DNA of 64,000 bases from an uncultured Aeromonadaceae bacterium (GCA_945957385.1 CAMFKP010000006.1:1-64000), one strand, 5' to 3'; positions 47,536-59,795 are shown, counted from the stretch's first letter. The notes: a model not told the origin generated them from the letters alone. Numbers and translations are program-made.

Positions 47536-47639
47536 ATCAAGTCGAAACCAAGCCGATAGTTCGACATGCGGGCCATGGCTGCCGTTTCTGCCGACACCAT
47601 GCTAACGTGAGCGCCAGGATCCTCACGGAACAGAGCCTG

Positions 47640-48323
47640 ATGTCGCCACATACCGTCTGGCTGGTGGAAGATGACGCCGCCATCGCCGAAACCCTGATCT
47701 ACAGCCTGGAAACCGACGGCTTTGCCGTGCGCTGGTTTGACCGTGGCTTGCCGCTGCTGGCCGCCCTCGACACCGCGGCGCCGGAATTCGTGATCCTCGA
47801 TGTCGGCCTGCCGGATATCGGTGGCTTCGAGCTGTGCCGGCGTCTGCGCCAGATCAGCAGCGTGCCGCTGTTGTTTCTCACCGCGCGCAGTGACGAGATC
47901 GATCGCCTGCTGGGGCTGGAAATCGGCGCCGATGACTATGTCGCCAAACCCTTCTCGCCGCGCGAAGTCTCGGCACGGGTGCGCACCATATTGCGCCGTG
48001 CCCGGCCTGTTGCGCCGACACAAACCGCCTCACCGCCCCACCTCTTCCAGCTGGATGAGGCCCGCGCCAGCATCCAGTATCAGGGACAGCACCTGAGCCT
48101 AACCCGCTATGAATACCTGCTGCTGAAGTGGCTGCTGCAACACCCCGGCCATGTCTTCTCGCGCCAGCAGCTGCTGGACCATGTCTGGCAGGATGGCGGA
48201 GACAGCCTGGATCGCACGGTCGACACCCACATCAAGACACTGCGCGCCAAATTGAAGGCCATCGATGCGGAGGCCAATCCGATTCTGACCCACCGGGGTC
48301 TGGGATATAGCCTGTGCGCGTGA
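47640..48323 (+). CDS. creB: Response regulator CreB/BlrA-like
   Basis: VWLVEDDAAIAETLIYSLETDGF receiver and OmpR-type wHTH; next to creC and creD. Confidence 0.88.
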   Translation: MSPHTVWLVEDDAAIAETLIYSLETDGFAVRWFDRGLPLLAALDTAAPEFVILDVGLPDIGGFELCRRLRQISSVPLLFLTARSDEIDRLLGLEIGADDYVAKPFSPREVSARVRTILRRARPVAPTQTASPPHLFQLDEARASIQYQGQHLSLTRYEYLLLKWLLQHPGHVFSRQQLLDHVWQDGGDSLDRTVDTHIKTLRAKLKAIDAEANPILTHRGLGYSLCA

Positions 48324-49783
48324 GTCTGGGGCTGCGGGTCTTGCTCGGCTTTTTTTTGCTGCTGGCCATCGGCGGCTGGTGTCTGCTGGCGATCGTGGTG
48401 CAGGAAGTCAAACCCGGCGTGCGCCGCGCCACCGAAGCCGGCATGGTCGATCAGGCACGGCTGCTGGCCGAGCTAGTGAGCGCCGATCTCGGTGCCCGGC
48501 CGCCGAGCCGCGCGGCGTTGGCTGACAGTGCGCTGGCCCGCGCCGTGCACAACGCGCAAGCCAGCCCGCTGAGTGCGCAAATCGATGGTCTGCGTAAACA
48601 GACGCTGGATACCCGGATCTATGTCACCGACCGCGATGGCATCGTCATCTTCGACTCCAGCGGCCGCCACCTAGGTGCCGACTTCTCGCGCTGGAACGAT
48701 GTTTATCTGACGCTGCGAGGCCAGTATGGAGCCCGCAGCAGCCGCGATGATCCGGCCGACGACAGCAGCTCGGTGATGTATGTCGCCGCCCCGCTGCGCC
48801 AGCACGGCACCATCGTCGGGGTGCTGACGGTGGCCAAACCCAATCGCGCGCTGGCACCAGTGATCGCCCGCAGCGAACATAAGTTGCAGTGGACCGCCCT
48901 GGGCCTGCTGGCAACGGCACTGCTGGTCGGCGCCACCCTGGTCTGGTGGCTGAACCGTTCGATCCGCCGCCTGGAGGCCTACGCCCATGCGGTACGGCGC
49001 GGCGAGGCCGTCAGCCTGCCGGCGCTGGACAGCCCGGAGCTGGCAAGACTGGGAACCGCGCTGGAGCAGATGCGCCGGCAGCTTGATGGCAAGGCCTATG
49101 TCGAACAGTACGTGCACAGCCTGACCCATGAGCTGAAAAGCCCGTTGGCCGCCGCCCGCGCCGCCGGCGAGCTGCTGCTGGAGAACCCGCCGCCACCGGT
49201 GGCACGCCGCTTCGTGCTCAGCATCGGCGAACAAGTGGCGCGCATGCAGCACCTGATCGATCGCCTGTTGCAACTGGCCAGTCTGGAATCCAGACCGCCA
49301 CTGACGCTGACGCCGCAGCCACTGGCCACACTGGTACAGTCCCAGGTCGCGCTGGCGCAGCCTGCCGCCGCTCGCCGGCAGCAGCAGATCCGCTGCCAGC
49401 TGGCCGCAGCGACCGTGGCCGCCGATGCGCTGCTGCTGGGCCAGGCCATCGCCAGCCTGCTGGATAATGCACTCGACTTCGCCCCCGACCAGAGCGTGAT
49501 CCAGATTATTGGGCAGCATCAGGATGGTGGTTATCTGCTGACCCTCATCGATGATGGCCCCGGCATCCCGGACTACGCGTTGCCGCGGCTGTTTGAACGC
49601 TTCTATTCGCTGCCCCGTCCGCAACACGGCAAGAGCAGCGGCCTGGGACTGAGTTTTGTCCGTGAGGTCGTCGAACGTCATCAGGGAAGCATTGCCATCG
49701 ACAACCGTAGCGATGGCCACAGCGGGGCCTGCGTCCGCTTGTGGTTGCCAGTGGCCACCGCGTCGCAGATCGTGGCGGATTAA
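48314..49783 (+). CDS. creC: Sensor histidine kinase CreC/BlrB-like
   Basis: H-box HSLTHELKSPLAAARAAGELL; ATPase motifs GPGIPDYALPRLFERFYS, SSGLGLSFVREVVERHQG; overlaps creB. Confidence 0.9.
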   Translation: MRVSLGLRVLLGFFLLLAIGGWCLLAIVVQEVKPGVRRATEAGMVDQARLLAELVSADLGARPPSRAALADSALARAVHNAQASPLSAQIDGLRKQTLDTRIYVTDRDGIVIFDSSGRHLGADFSRWNDVYLTLRGQYGARSSRDDPADDSSSVMYVAAPLRQHGTIVGVLTVAKPNRALAPVIARSEHKLQWTALGLLATALLVGATLVWWLNRSIRRLEAYAHAVRRGEAVSLPALDSPELARLGTALEQMRRQLDGKAYVEQYVHSLTHELKSPLAAARAAGELLLENPPPPVARRFVLSIGEQVARMQHLIDRLLQLASLESRPPLTLTPQPLATLVQSQVALAQPAAARRQQQIRCQLAAATVAADALLLGQAIASLLDNALDFAPDQSVIQIIGQHQDGGYLLTLIDDGPGIPDYALPRLFERFYSLPRPQHGKSSGLGLSFVREVVERHQGSIAIDNRSDGHSGACVRLWLPVATASQIVAD

Positions 49784-49984
49784 TTATTTCCAGCACGGCA
49801 TAACCCATTAAATTCGCAGTCTTTGTCTTGCGCAAAATGGATTATTTCATGTGCAATCAAAATAAATTAACCCTTTATTATCAGATAGATAAACAAAAAC
49901 AATAACCGCGCATTTTATTCACTTCACGACGATTTAATTATTTCAGCGCCATCAACAGCAGTGCGCACTACCTATTTCCCGCCC

Positions 49985-50002
49985 CCTGTCATCGTTGACA
50001 GG
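49985..50002 (-). repeat. Intergenic palindromic repeat, copy 3
   Basis: Minus strand CCTGTCA-ACGA-TGACAGG. Confidence 0.7.
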
Positions 50003-50019
50003 GTCATTATTTTCACGAC

Positions 50020-50035
50020 TTCACACTCCCTTCAC
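50020..50035. promoter_or_regulatory. cre/blr tag upstream of creD
   Basis: TTCAC-ACTCCC-TTCAC matches CreB/BlrA tag TTCACN6TTCAC; extra TTCAC at 50012. Confidence 0.8.
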
Positions 50036-50099
50036 CGGACCTCATCACGCCTGCACATCACCACGGCAAGCTGGCTGGGTCGAACTCAAGGAGGGAATC

Positions 50100-51455
50100 A
50101 TGTTCAAGTCACTCATCAGCCACAAACTCACACTGCTGTTCCTGCTGTTTCTACTGCTACAGTTGCCGCTGCACAGCCTGCAGTCACTGACCTACGAACG
50201 CCAGTCCTACCGTAACCAGGCGCTGGAACAGATCAGTGCCAGCAGCAGCGGACCACAACGCCTGGTCGGGCCCATCCTGGTGATCCCCTATCAGCAACAG
50301 GAGAACCAATACAACGAGCAGGAGGGCAAATACCACGTCATCGTCCAGCAGCGCCAACTGCTGCTGTTGCCGGAGCAGCTCACCGTCAACAGCACGCTGC
50401 AGGTGGAGAGCCGGCAGCTCGGTATCTATCAGGCGCAACTCTTCAATGGCCCGCTGCAGCTGAGCGGCCATTTTGCCGCCGATGGATTGGCGCCACTGCT
50501 GCAAGATGAGCAGATCGCAATCGGGACCCCCTATCTGACGGTGCTGGTGACCGATGCCCGCGGTCTGTTGCAGGTGCCACGCCTGAAGTGGGGAGACGCC
50601 AGCCTGCCGTTCCAGCCCGGCGCACGCCTTGGCAGCCGCGAACAGGGGATCCATGCGCCGGTGTCACTGGCCACCCTGCAGAGCGGGCACAGCCAACCCT
50701 TTGCCTTCGAGTTGACCTTGCAGGGCAGTGGTAGCCTGGAAATGGTGCCTGTCGGCGCCAGCAGCACGCTGACGCTGCACAGCAACTGGCCCCACCCCAG
50801 CTTCATCGGCCAGTTCCTGCCACGTGAGCGCCAGATCGACAGCCATGGCTTCCGTGCGCATTGGGAAAGCAGCTGGTTTGCCAACAACCTGCAAGAGCGG
50901 ATCCAGGAGCTGGATCAACGCGGAAGCCAGGCGTTGCCAGCCTTTACCGTCAGCCTGATTGAGCCTGTGGACCACTATCAGCAGAACAACCGGGCGCTGA
51001 AATATGCCGAGCTGTTTATCGGCCTGACGTTCCTCAGCTTCTTCCTGTTCGAACTGGTGAAACGCCTGCGCCTGCACCCGATCCAATACGCGCTGGTTAG
51101 CCTGGCGCAGATCGTGTTCTATCTGGTGCTGCTGGCGCTGTCGGAACAGATTGGCTTCAGCCTGGCCTATCTGCTGGCCAGTATCGCCTGCGTCGGCTTG
51201 CTGAGCTTCTATGCCTGCTTCCTGCTCGGTAGCCTGCTGCGCGGCCTTGGCTTTGCCTGCCTGTTGAGCCTGCTCTACGCCATCCTGTACGGGCTGATGC
51301 AGGCCGAAGATTTGGCGCTGTTGCTGGGATCCGGTCTGCTGTTTATCGCCCTGGCGCTGGTGATGGTGATCACCCGACACGTCGACTGGTACCGTCTGGG
51401 ACGACGCCAGGCCGGTGACGACACGGCGCAGGACGATCCCGGCACTGCCGCCTGA
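50100..51455 (+). CDS. creD: Inner membrane protein CreD
   Basis: SYRNQALEQISASSSGPQRLVGPILVIPY; IEPVDHYQQNNRALKYAELFIGLTFLSFFLFEL. Confidence 0.93.
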   Translation: MFKSLISHKLTLLFLLFLLLQLPLHSLQSLTYERQSYRNQALEQISASSSGPQRLVGPILVIPYQQQENQYNEQEGKYHVIVQQRQLLLLPEQLTVNSTLQVESRQLGIYQAQLFNGPLQLSGHFAADGLAPLLQDEQIAIGTPYLTVLVTDARGLLQVPRLKWGDASLPFQPGARLGSREQGIHAPVSLATLQSGHSQPFAFELTLQGSGSLEMVPVGASSTLTLHSNWPHPSFIGQFLPRERQIDSHGFRAHWESSWFANNLQERIQELDQRGSQALPAFTVSLIEPVDHYQQNNRALKYAELFIGLTFLSFFLFELVKRLRLHPIQYALVSLAQIVFYLVLLALSEQIGFSLAYLLASIACVGLLSFYACFLLGSLLRGLGFACLLSLLYAILYGLMQAEDLALLLGSGLLFIALALVMVITRHVDWYRLGRRQAGDDTAQDDPGTAA

Positions 51456-51475
51456 TGCCGGCGGCCGTCACAACC

Positions 51476-51495
51476 GGGGCACCTTGCGGTGCCCC
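51476..51495. terminator. Hairpin between convergent creD and glmU
   Basis: GGGGCACC-ttgc-GGTGCCCC. Confidence 0.55.
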
Positions 51496-51509
51496 TGGTG
51501 TAGTGCGGT

Positions 51510-52874
51510 TTATTTCTTGATTTTCACCGGTCGCTGCCAGTTGGCGACATGGCGTTGTGGCACCCGGGTGATGACCAGCTCATTCTCGCCCACTTCCCGC
51601 GTGACCGTGGTGCCAGCGCCGATGGTCGCCCCTTTACGCACTGTGACCGGCGCCACCAGCTGGGTATCGGAACCGACGAAGACGTTATCCTCGATCACCG
51701 TTTTATGCTTGTTGGCCCCGTCATAGTTACAGGTGATGGTGCCGGCACCGATGTTGACGTCGGCACCGATGTCGCTGTCGCCCAGATAGGAGAGATGGCC
51801 GGCCTTGGTGCCGACGCCGAGACGGGCATTCTTCACCTCGACAAAGTTACCGACATGCACGCCATCGGCCAGCTCGCAGCCGGGACGCAGACGGGCAAAC
51901 GGGCCAATCGTGGTGCCACGGGCCAGTTGTGACGCCTCGATCACCGTATAGGGACTGATGATGCTGTCATCGGCGATGGAACAGTCTTTGAGCACACAGC
52001 CAGCACCGATCTGCACGCGGTGGCCGAGCGTCACCTGGCCTTCGATGATGACGTTGGCATCGATGATCACATCTTCGCCGCAGCTCAACTCGCCGCGCAG
52101 ATCAAAGCGCGCCGGGTCGAGCAGAGTCACGCCATCGAGCATCAACTGCTGGGCCGCACGCTGCTGATAGAAGCGCTCCAGCGCCGCCAGCTGGACACGG
52201 TTGTTCGCCCCTTCGGTCTCGCGGGCATCGCTGGCCTGGGCAGTGACAATGGCGGCACCGGCATGATGAGCGGCGGCGATGACATCGGTCAGGTAATACT
52301 CGCCCTGGGCGTTCTGGCAGGTCAACCCGGCCAGCCAGCCCTTCAACTTGCCCGCCGGCGCCACCAGTACCCCAGTGTTCACCTCGCGGATCGCCAACTG
52401 CTCGGCCGTCGCATCCTTCTGTTCGACGATACCGACCACGGCACCCTGTTCACGCACGATGCGGCCATAGCCGGTCGGCTCGTCCAGCGTCACCGTCAGC
52501 AAGCCGATGCCGCCCTCCGGCTGTACTGCCAACAGGCGTTGCAGTGTCGCCGCGGTAATCAGCGGGGTATCACCGTACAACACCAGCACCTTGGCATCGT
52601 CGGGGATCGCCGGTGTCGCTTGCGCAACAGCATGGCCGGTGCCGAGTTGTTGCGCCTGCAGTACCCAGTGCACGGCACTGTCAGCCAGACGCTGCTGCAG
52701 CAGTTCACCACCGTGGCCATAGACCAGATGGACAGCCGCCGCGCCCAGCGCCTCGGCGGTGGCGATGACATGGCTGACCATGGGACGACCGGCTACCGGG
52801 TGCAGCACTTTCGGCAGCGAGGAGCGCATGCGGGTACCCTTACCCGCGGCGAGAATGACGACGTGTAGAGACAT
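51510..52874 (-). CDS. glmU: Bifunctional UDP-GlcNAc pyrophosphorylase / glucosamine-1-phosphate acetyltransferase
   Basis: [32 protein letters not shown] and left-handed beta-helix C-terminal domain. Confidence 0.97.
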   Translation of the reverse strand: MSLHVVILAAGKGTRMRSSLPKVLHPVAGRPMVSHVIATAEALGAAAVHLVYGHGGELLQQRLADSAVHWVLQAQQLGTGHAVAQATPAIPDDAKVLVLYGDTPLITAATLQRLLAVQPEGGIGLLTVTLDEPTGYGRIVREQGAVVGIVEQKDATAEQLAIREVNTGVLVAPAGKLKGWLAGLTCQNAQGEYYLTDVIAAAHHAGAAIVTAQASDARETEGANNRVQLAALERFYQQRAAQQLMLDGVTLLDPARFDLRGELSCGEDVIIDANVIIEGQVTLGHRVQIGAGCVLKDCSIADDSIISPYTVIEASQLARGTTIGPFARLRPGCELADGVHVGNFVEVKNARLGVGTKAGHLSYLGDSDIGADVNIGAGTITCNYDGANKHKTVIEDNVFVGSDTQLVAPVTVRKGATIGAGTTVTREVGENELVITRVPQRHVANWQRPVKIKK

Positions 52875-53031
52875 AGACCTATCCTTTGCGCAACATGAGC
52901 GTTCACTGCGCGGCATGATACCGCAACTCCACTCGCTCTGCCTCGGTGCTTCCGTCAACGTACAAATTGGTTAAGTTGCACCAGATTAGCCACTTATCAG
53001 CGTGCAATGGCCAGCTTTGTGGTCCGAAAAG

Positions 53032-53060
53032 GCCAGCCAAACCGCCGTTTAAAGGCTGGC
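53032..53060 (+). other. Leader hairpin upstream of porin
   Basis: GCCAGCC...GGCTGGC. Confidence 0.5.
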
Positions 53061-53110
53061 ACGACTCCTGCTGTAACTTTTTTGCAACAACCCATATCCC
53101 TGGCACCGAT

Positions 53111-53150
53111 GCCCACCCATCCTCAACGGATGCGGTGGGCTTTTTATTTT
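53111..53150 (+). terminator. Strong intrinsic terminator directly upstream of porin start (attenuator or sRNA terminator)
   Basis: GCCCACCCATCC-tcaac-GGATGcGGTGGGC then TTTTTATTTT; ends about 23 nt before the ATG. Confidence 0.8.
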
Positions 53151-53172
53151 CAACCGCAATGGAGTGCATCTC

Positions 53173-54384
53173 ATGATCTCTCGATCCACCCTGTCACTGC
53201 TGATTACCGCCACCTTGGCCACCACAACACCGCTGCAGGCAGAAACATTAGCTGAAGGCATCGCTTCCGCCATCAAATGGGGCAATGCCAGCGTCAGTGA
53301 ACGTTATCGCTACGAATACGTCGATCAGGAAGGCATTGCCAATTTCGCCAACGCCTCGACCTTGAAATCCAGGTTCACTTGGAATAGCGGCACAGTCGCC
53401 GGCATTAAAGGGCTATTTGAGGTCGATAATGTCACCAGCATCGGCGACGATCGCTATAACAGCACCGTCAATGGCCGCAAGACCTACCCTGTGGTTGCCG
53501 ATCCCGAAGCAACGGTAGTTAACCAGATAGCGCTTGGCTATAGTGCCGAAAAGTGGAACGGCTTAGTCGGACGCCAACGGATCAAGCAGGGTAATGAACG
53601 TTTCGTTGGCAGTGCGGCCTGGCGCCAGCTGGAACAAACCTTTGATGCGGCCCACGTGATCCTGGTGCCGGACACCCGTTTTACTCTGGACTATGCCTAC
53701 AGCTGGCGTATCAATACCGTGTTTGGTCCGGATAACCCGAACGGTCAACTGGACGGTGACTTTCACCTGCTACGTACCGATTACCAGCCGAATGGTAATC
53801 ACGCGCTAGCTGGTTTTGCCTACCTGCTGGACTACAACCAACCGGCAACAAATTCAGCCAACACTTACGGCGTCGAGTATACCGGCAACCTGCTGGATCG
53901 TCTGAAAGCCCATCTAAGCTACGCACGTCAATCCGATAGTGGTGCCGCACCGGTCGATTACAGCGCCAACTACTATCTGGCCGAACTGACCGCCTCCTGG
54001 CATGGTTATTACCTGAATCCTGGCTACGAAGTGTTGGGCTCGGATGATGGCAAAAAAGGTTTTGCCACACCGCTGGCCTCATTACACAAGTTTCAGGGCT
54101 TTGCCGATAAGTTCCTAACTACGCCGAAACAGGGGATCCGCGACAGCTATCTGACACTGGGCGGAAAGAAGTACCAATGGGAATTTGCAGTCACCTGGCA
54201 TGACTTCAACAGCGATGAAGGCGATCTGGATCTGGGGCATGAGCTGGACCTGATAGTCAGCCGGCCGATCAACAATTATCTGAGTGCCCTGGTCAAATAT
54301 GCGCACTATCAAGGCAGCCATGAGAGCGCCCCCCTGGCGAAGGACACAGATAAGGCCTGGATGATGTTGACCGCAACATTTTAA
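53173..54384 (+). CDS. Outer-membrane porin, alginate-export/OprD-like beta-barrel
   Basis: Signal peptide; SVSERYRYEYVDQEGIANFANASTLKSRFTWNSG; YGVEYTGNLLDRLKAHLSYARQSD; terminal Phe. Confidence 0.75.
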   Translation: MISRSTLSLLITATLATTTPLQAETLAEGIASAIKWGNASVSERYRYEYVDQEGIANFANASTLKSRFTWNSGTVAGIKGLFEVDNVTSIGDDRYNSTVNGRKTYPVVADPEATVVNQIALGYSAEKWNGLVGRQRIKQGNERFVGSAAWRQLEQTFDAAHVILVPDTRFTLDYAYSWRINTVFGPDNPNGQLDGDFHLLRTDYQPNGNHALAGFAYLLDYNQPATNSANTYGVEYTGNLLDRLKAHLSYARQSDSGAAPVDYSANYYLAELTASWHGYYLNPGYEVLGSDDGKKGFATPLASLHKFQGFADKFLTTPKQGIRDSYLTLGGKKYQWEFAVTWHDFNSDEGDLDLGHELDLIVSRPINNYLSALVKYAHYQGSHESAPLAKDTDKAWMMLTATF

Positions 54385-54401
54385 GTTCTCGCCGAGAACA
54401 T

Positions 54402-54428
54402 AAAAAAAAGCGGCCCGCAGGCCGCTTT
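54402..54428. terminator. Bidirectional terminator between porin and atpC
   Basis: AAAGCGGC...GCCGCTTT with A- and T-rich flanks. Confidence 0.85.
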
Positions 54429-54444
54429 GTTGTCAGCAGAGGAA

Positions 54445-54870
54445 TTAGCGGTAGTTTCTGCGGGTGAGTTCCACCACACGCAACTGCGCCATGGCCTTCG
54501 CCAATTCGGCGATGGCCTCGGCATAGTCGACATCGCCAGACTTGCCGTTCATCTTCTCCTCGGCTGCGCGCTTGGCTTCCTGAGCCTTGGCTTCATCGAT
54601 ATCCGCCGCACGGATAGCGGTGTCCGCCAGCACAGTCACCGTCTCGGGTTGCACTTCCAGCATACCGCCAGAGATGTACATCACTTCCTCGACACCGTGC
54701 AGCTTGATCAGACGCACCAGACCAGGCTTGATGGATGTCAGGAGCGGCGCGTGACCATGACGGATGCCCAGCTCCCCTTCCGCACCTGTGACCTGAACGG
54801 ACTCAACACGACCGGAGAACAACATCTCCTCGGCGCTGACCACGTCCAGGTGGAAGGTAATCTCAGCCAT
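54445..54870 (-). CDS. atpC: ATP synthase epsilon subunit
   Basis: [50 protein letters not shown]. Confidence 0.98.
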   Translation of the reverse strand: MAEITFHLDVVSAEEMLFSGRVESVQVTGAEGELGIRHGHAPLLTSIKPGLVRLIKLHGVEEVMYISGGMLEVQPETVTVLADTAIRAADIDEAKAQEAKRAAEEKMNGKSGDVDYAEAIAELAKAMAQLRVVELTRRNYR

Positions 54871-54888
54871 AGATCCTCCTGCCCGGGA

Positions 54889-56304
<1,416 letters not shown>

Positions 56305-56310
56305 TTAGCC

Positions 56311-57174
56311 CTAGACCGCTGCCGCACCGGACACGATTTCGGTCAGTTCCTGAGTGATACCGGCCTGACGGGCCTTGTTGTATACCAGTTGCAGATCGTT
56401 AATCAGTGTGTCGGCATTTTCGGTAGCTGACTTCATCGCGACCATACGGGCCGCTTGCTCGCTGGCCAGGTTCTCGACAACCCCCTGGTACACCTGAGAC
56501 TCGATGTAACGGCTGAGCAATTGATCCAGCAGTGCTTTTGGATCCGGCTCGTACAGGTAGTCCCAATGGCGCTTGGCCATCTTGTCGTCTTTGGCTTTCG
56601 GCAGCGGCAGCAGTTGGTCAACAACAGGTTGCTGCACCATGGTGTTTACAAACTTGTTGTACACCAGATACAGACGATCAATCTCGCCGTTGTCGTAGGC
56701 CTGCAGCATGACGCGTACCGAGCCAATCAGATCGTTGACGGTCGGGTTGTCACCAAAACCGGAGGCCTGGGCAAGCACCTTGTAGCCGAAGCGACCAAAG
56801 AAGCCACATGCCTTGGAACCCAGTAGAGCCAGACTGGCGTCTGCTCCCTGATCTTTCCACTGCTTCATCGAACCGAGGGTTGCCTTGAACAGGTTGATGT
56901 TCAAACCACCACACAGACCACGGTCTGTCGATATGATGATGTAGCCCACTCGCTTAGCTTCGCGCTCTTCAAGGTAGGGATGCTTGTATTCCAGGTTCCC
57001 CAGGGCAATATGACCGATCACCTTACGCATACTGACGGCATAGGGGCGGCTGGAACCCATCCGCTCCTGAACTTTCCGCATCTTGGACGCGGCAACCATC
57101 TGCATTGCGCTGGTGATCTTCTGAGTGTTCTTCACACTTCCGATCTTGTTGCGTATTTCTTTAGCGCCGGCCAT
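56311..57174 (-). CDS. atpG: ATP synthase gamma subunit
   Basis: [34 protein letters not shown]. Confidence 0.98.
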   Translation of the reverse strand: MAGAKEIRNKIGSVKNTQKITSAMQMVAASKMRKVQERMGSSRPYAVSMRKVIGHIALGNLEYKHPYLEEREAKRVGYIIISTDRGLCGGLNINLFKATLGSMKQWKDQGADASLALLGSKACGFFGRFGYKVLAQASGFGDNPTVNDLIGSVRVMLQAYDNGEIDRLYLVYNKFVNTMVQQPVVDQLLPLPKAKDDKMAKRHWDYLYEPDPKALLDQLLSRYIESQVYQGVVENLASEQAARMVAMKSATENADTLINDLQLVYNKARQAGITQELTEIVSGAAAV

Positions 57175-57220
57175 CTCAAACTCTCCATTCCAGGTGGCTG
57201 CACCTCGCAGCCACTATGAC

Positions 57221-58762
57221 TTACCAGGTCTGAGTAGCCTTGAAGCTGTCGAGCAGTGCAGTCAGCTTAGCTACAACATCATCGTTGTAGTCAGCCTTGG
57301 CATTGATCTCGGCCATCAGGTCGGCATGCTCGGTACTGGCATAGGAGAGCAGAGCGGCTTCGAAATCACCAATCTTGTTCAATTCCACGTCGGCAAGATA
57401 ACCACGCTCTGCAGCGAACAGAACCAGGGCCTGATTGGCTACGCTCATTGGCGCATACTGCTTCTGCTTCATCAGCTCGGTAACCTTCTGACCATGATTC
57501 AGCTGGTTACGGGTCGCATCATCCAGATCGGAAGAGAACTGAGCAAAAGCGGCCAACTCACGATACTGAGCCAGTGCGGTACGGATACCACCGGACAGTT
57601 TCTTGATGATCTTGGTTTGCGCCGCACCACCTACCCGGGATACGGAGATGCCTGGATCTACCGCTGGGCGGATACCCGCGTTGAACAGTTGGGTCGTCAG
57701 GAAGATCTGACCATCGGTGATCGAGATAACGTTGGTCGGAACGAACGCCGACACGTCACCCGCTTGGGTTTCAATGATAGGCAGGGCCGTCAGTGAACCG
57801 GTCTGGCCTTTTACTGCACCCTTGGTGTAAGTCTCTACATACTCTTCGTTGACGCGAGCAGCACGCTCAAGCAGACGTGAGTGCAGATAGAAAACGTCCC
57901 CAGGGAAGGCTTCGCGTCCTGGCGGACGACGCAGCAGCAGAGAGATTTGGCGGTAAGCCACGGCGTGCTTGGACAGGTCATCATAGATGATCAGCGCATC
58001 TTCGCCACGGTCACGGAAATACTCACCCATGGCACAACCGGCATACGGTGCCAGATATTGCAAAGAAGCGGATTCGGAAGCAGAAGCAACTACGACGATA
58101 GTGTTCTGCAGCGCGCCATGTTCTTCCAGCTTGCGTACCACGTTAGCGATGGTAGAGGCCTTCTGACCAATAGCAACATAGATACATTTAATGCCAGAGT
58201 CTTTCTGGTTGATGATCGCATCAATCGCCAGAGCGGTTTTACCGGTCTGACGGTCGCCGATAATCAGCTCACGCTGACCACGACCGATAGGGATCATGGA
58301 GTCAACCGCCTTATAACCGGTCTGTACCGGTTGAGAGACAGACTTCCGCGCGATAACGCCAGGAGCAATGACTTCGATCGGCGAGAAACCGTCGTTATCT
58401 ACCGGCCCCTTACCATCGATCGGCTGTCCCAATGTATTGACGACACGGCCCAGCAGACCACGACCAACCGGCACTTCCAGAATACGACCAGTACCGGTAA
58501 CCTTCTGACCTTCAGCCAGATCGGCGTAAGGTCCCATGACGATAGCGCCGACAGAATCACGTTCCAGGTTCAAAGCCAGACCGTAACGATTACCCGGCAG
58601 TTCAATCATTTCGCCCTGCATGACATCGGCCAAGCCGTGGATGCGGACGATACCGTCGCTGACGGAAACGATGGTACCTTCGTTCCGTGCTTCGGTTACA
58701 ACTTCAAATTGCTCGATACGCTTTTTAATCAGCTCGGCAATTTCAGTGGAATTCAGTTGCAT
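57221..58762 (-). CDS. atpA: ATP synthase alpha subunit
   Basis: [37 protein letters not shown]. Confidence 0.99.
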   Translation of the reverse strand: MQLNSTEIAELIKKRIEQFEVVTEARNEGTIVSVSDGIVRIHGLADVMQGEMIELPGNRYGLALNLERDSVGAIVMGPYADLAEGQKVTGTGRILEVPVGRGLLGRVVNTLGQPIDGKGPVDNDGFSPIEVIAPGVIARKSVSQPVQTGYKAVDSMIPIGRGQRELIIGDRQTGKTALAIDAIINQKDSGIKCIYVAIGQKASTIANVVRKLEEHGALQNTIVVVASASESASLQYLAPYAGCAMGEYFRDRGEDALIIYDDLSKHAVAYRQISLLLRRPPGREAFPGDVFYLHSRLLERAARVNEEYVETYTKGAVKGQTGSLTALPIIETQAGDVSAFVPTNVISITDGQIFLTTQLFNAGIRPAVDPGISVSRVGGAAQTKIIKKLSGGIRTALAQYRELAAFAQFSSDLDDATRNQLNHGQKVTELMKQKQYAPMSVANQALVLFAAERGYLADVELNKIGDFEAALLSYASTEHADLMAEINAKADYNDDVVAKLTALLDSFKATQTW

Positions 58763-58776
58763 GCTCTAATCCCCAA

Positions 58777-59310
58777 TCAAGATTGCAGCGCTTCCGCCAA
58801 GCGGTTGAGTTTGCTACGGACACTGGCATCGATAATCTCGTCACCGGCCTTGATCACCAATCCGGCCATTAAAGCCGGATCAACGGTGCAGTTCAGTTTC
58901 ACGGTTCTACCGTAACGCTTCTCGAGAGAAGCCTGAATCTTGGCCATGTCCACATCACTCAACGGGCTGGCTGAGGTCACCTCTGCATCGAGCTGTTTAT
59001 CAAGCTCGGACTTCAGGGCAACAAACTCTGCCAGCACCGCAGGCAATACACTCAAGCGTCCGTTTTCAGCCATCACTTTCATCAAGTTCTGACCGTGTTC
59101 ATCAAGCTGTTCACCGCAGATACGCACGAAAAGGTCACCCAATTCACTCGCCGCCAGTGCGCCCTGAAACAAACTCTGCATAGTGTCGTTTTTTGCTACT
59201 TCGGCAGAAAACGCCAACATGCCAAGCCATTTGTCCAGAGCCTTGTGCTCAACAGCAAAATCGAACGCCGCTTTGGCGTAGGGGCGAGCAATGGTAGTCA
59301 CTTCAGACAT
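58777..59310 (-). CDS. atpH: ATP synthase delta subunit
   Basis: MSEVTTIARPYAKAAFDFAVEHKALDKWLGML. Confidence 0.97.
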   Translation of the reverse strand: MSEVTTIARPYAKAAFDFAVEHKALDKWLGMLAFSAEVAKNDTMQSLFQGALAASELGDLFVRICGEQLDEHGQNLMKVMAENGRLSVLPAVLAEFVALKSELDKQLDAEVTSASPLSDVDMAKIQASLEKRYGRTVKLNCTVDPALMAGLVIKAGDEIIDASVRSKLNRLAEALQS

Positions 59311-59324
59311 AGCCCCAAGCCCCC

Positions 59325-59795
59325 TTACAGTTCTGCAACCAGTTTATCGACCAATTCGCTATTAGCGGCTTTGTCGATCTGACGTTCCAGGATTTTTTCG
59401 GCACCGGCAACGGCCAATGCGGCCACATGCTTGCGCAGATCTTCTCTGGCACGATTGCGTTCGGCTTCAATCTCGGCTTGAGCTTGCTTGAGGATCTTCT
59501 CACGCTCGCCCATAGCTTCCTGATTGGCCTCATCGATAATCTGGGCACGACGCTTGTTCGCCTGCTCAATGATCTCTGCAGCCTGTTGTTTGGCTTCCTT
59601 GATCTGCTCCATGGCCTTGTTTTGGGCCAAATCCAGATCTTTCTTCGCCCGTTCTGCAGATGAGAGACCGTCAGCAATTTCTTTTTGACGCTTCTCAATG
59701 ACAGCCAGTAATGGCGGCCATACAAACTTCATGCAGAACCAGACAAAAAGGATAAACGCCAACGTCTGGCCGAGGATGGTCATATTGATATCCAC
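59325..59795 (-). CDS. atpF: ATP synthase b subunit
   Basis: [44 protein letters not shown]. Confidence 0.98.
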   Translation of the reverse strand: MDINMTILGQTLAFILFVWFCMKFVWPPLLAVIEKRQKEIADGLSSAERAKKDLDLAQNKAMEQIKEAKQQAAEIIEQANKRRAQIIDEANQEAMGEREKILKQAQAEIEAERNRAREDLRKHVAALAVAGAEKILERQIDKAANSELVDKLVAEL

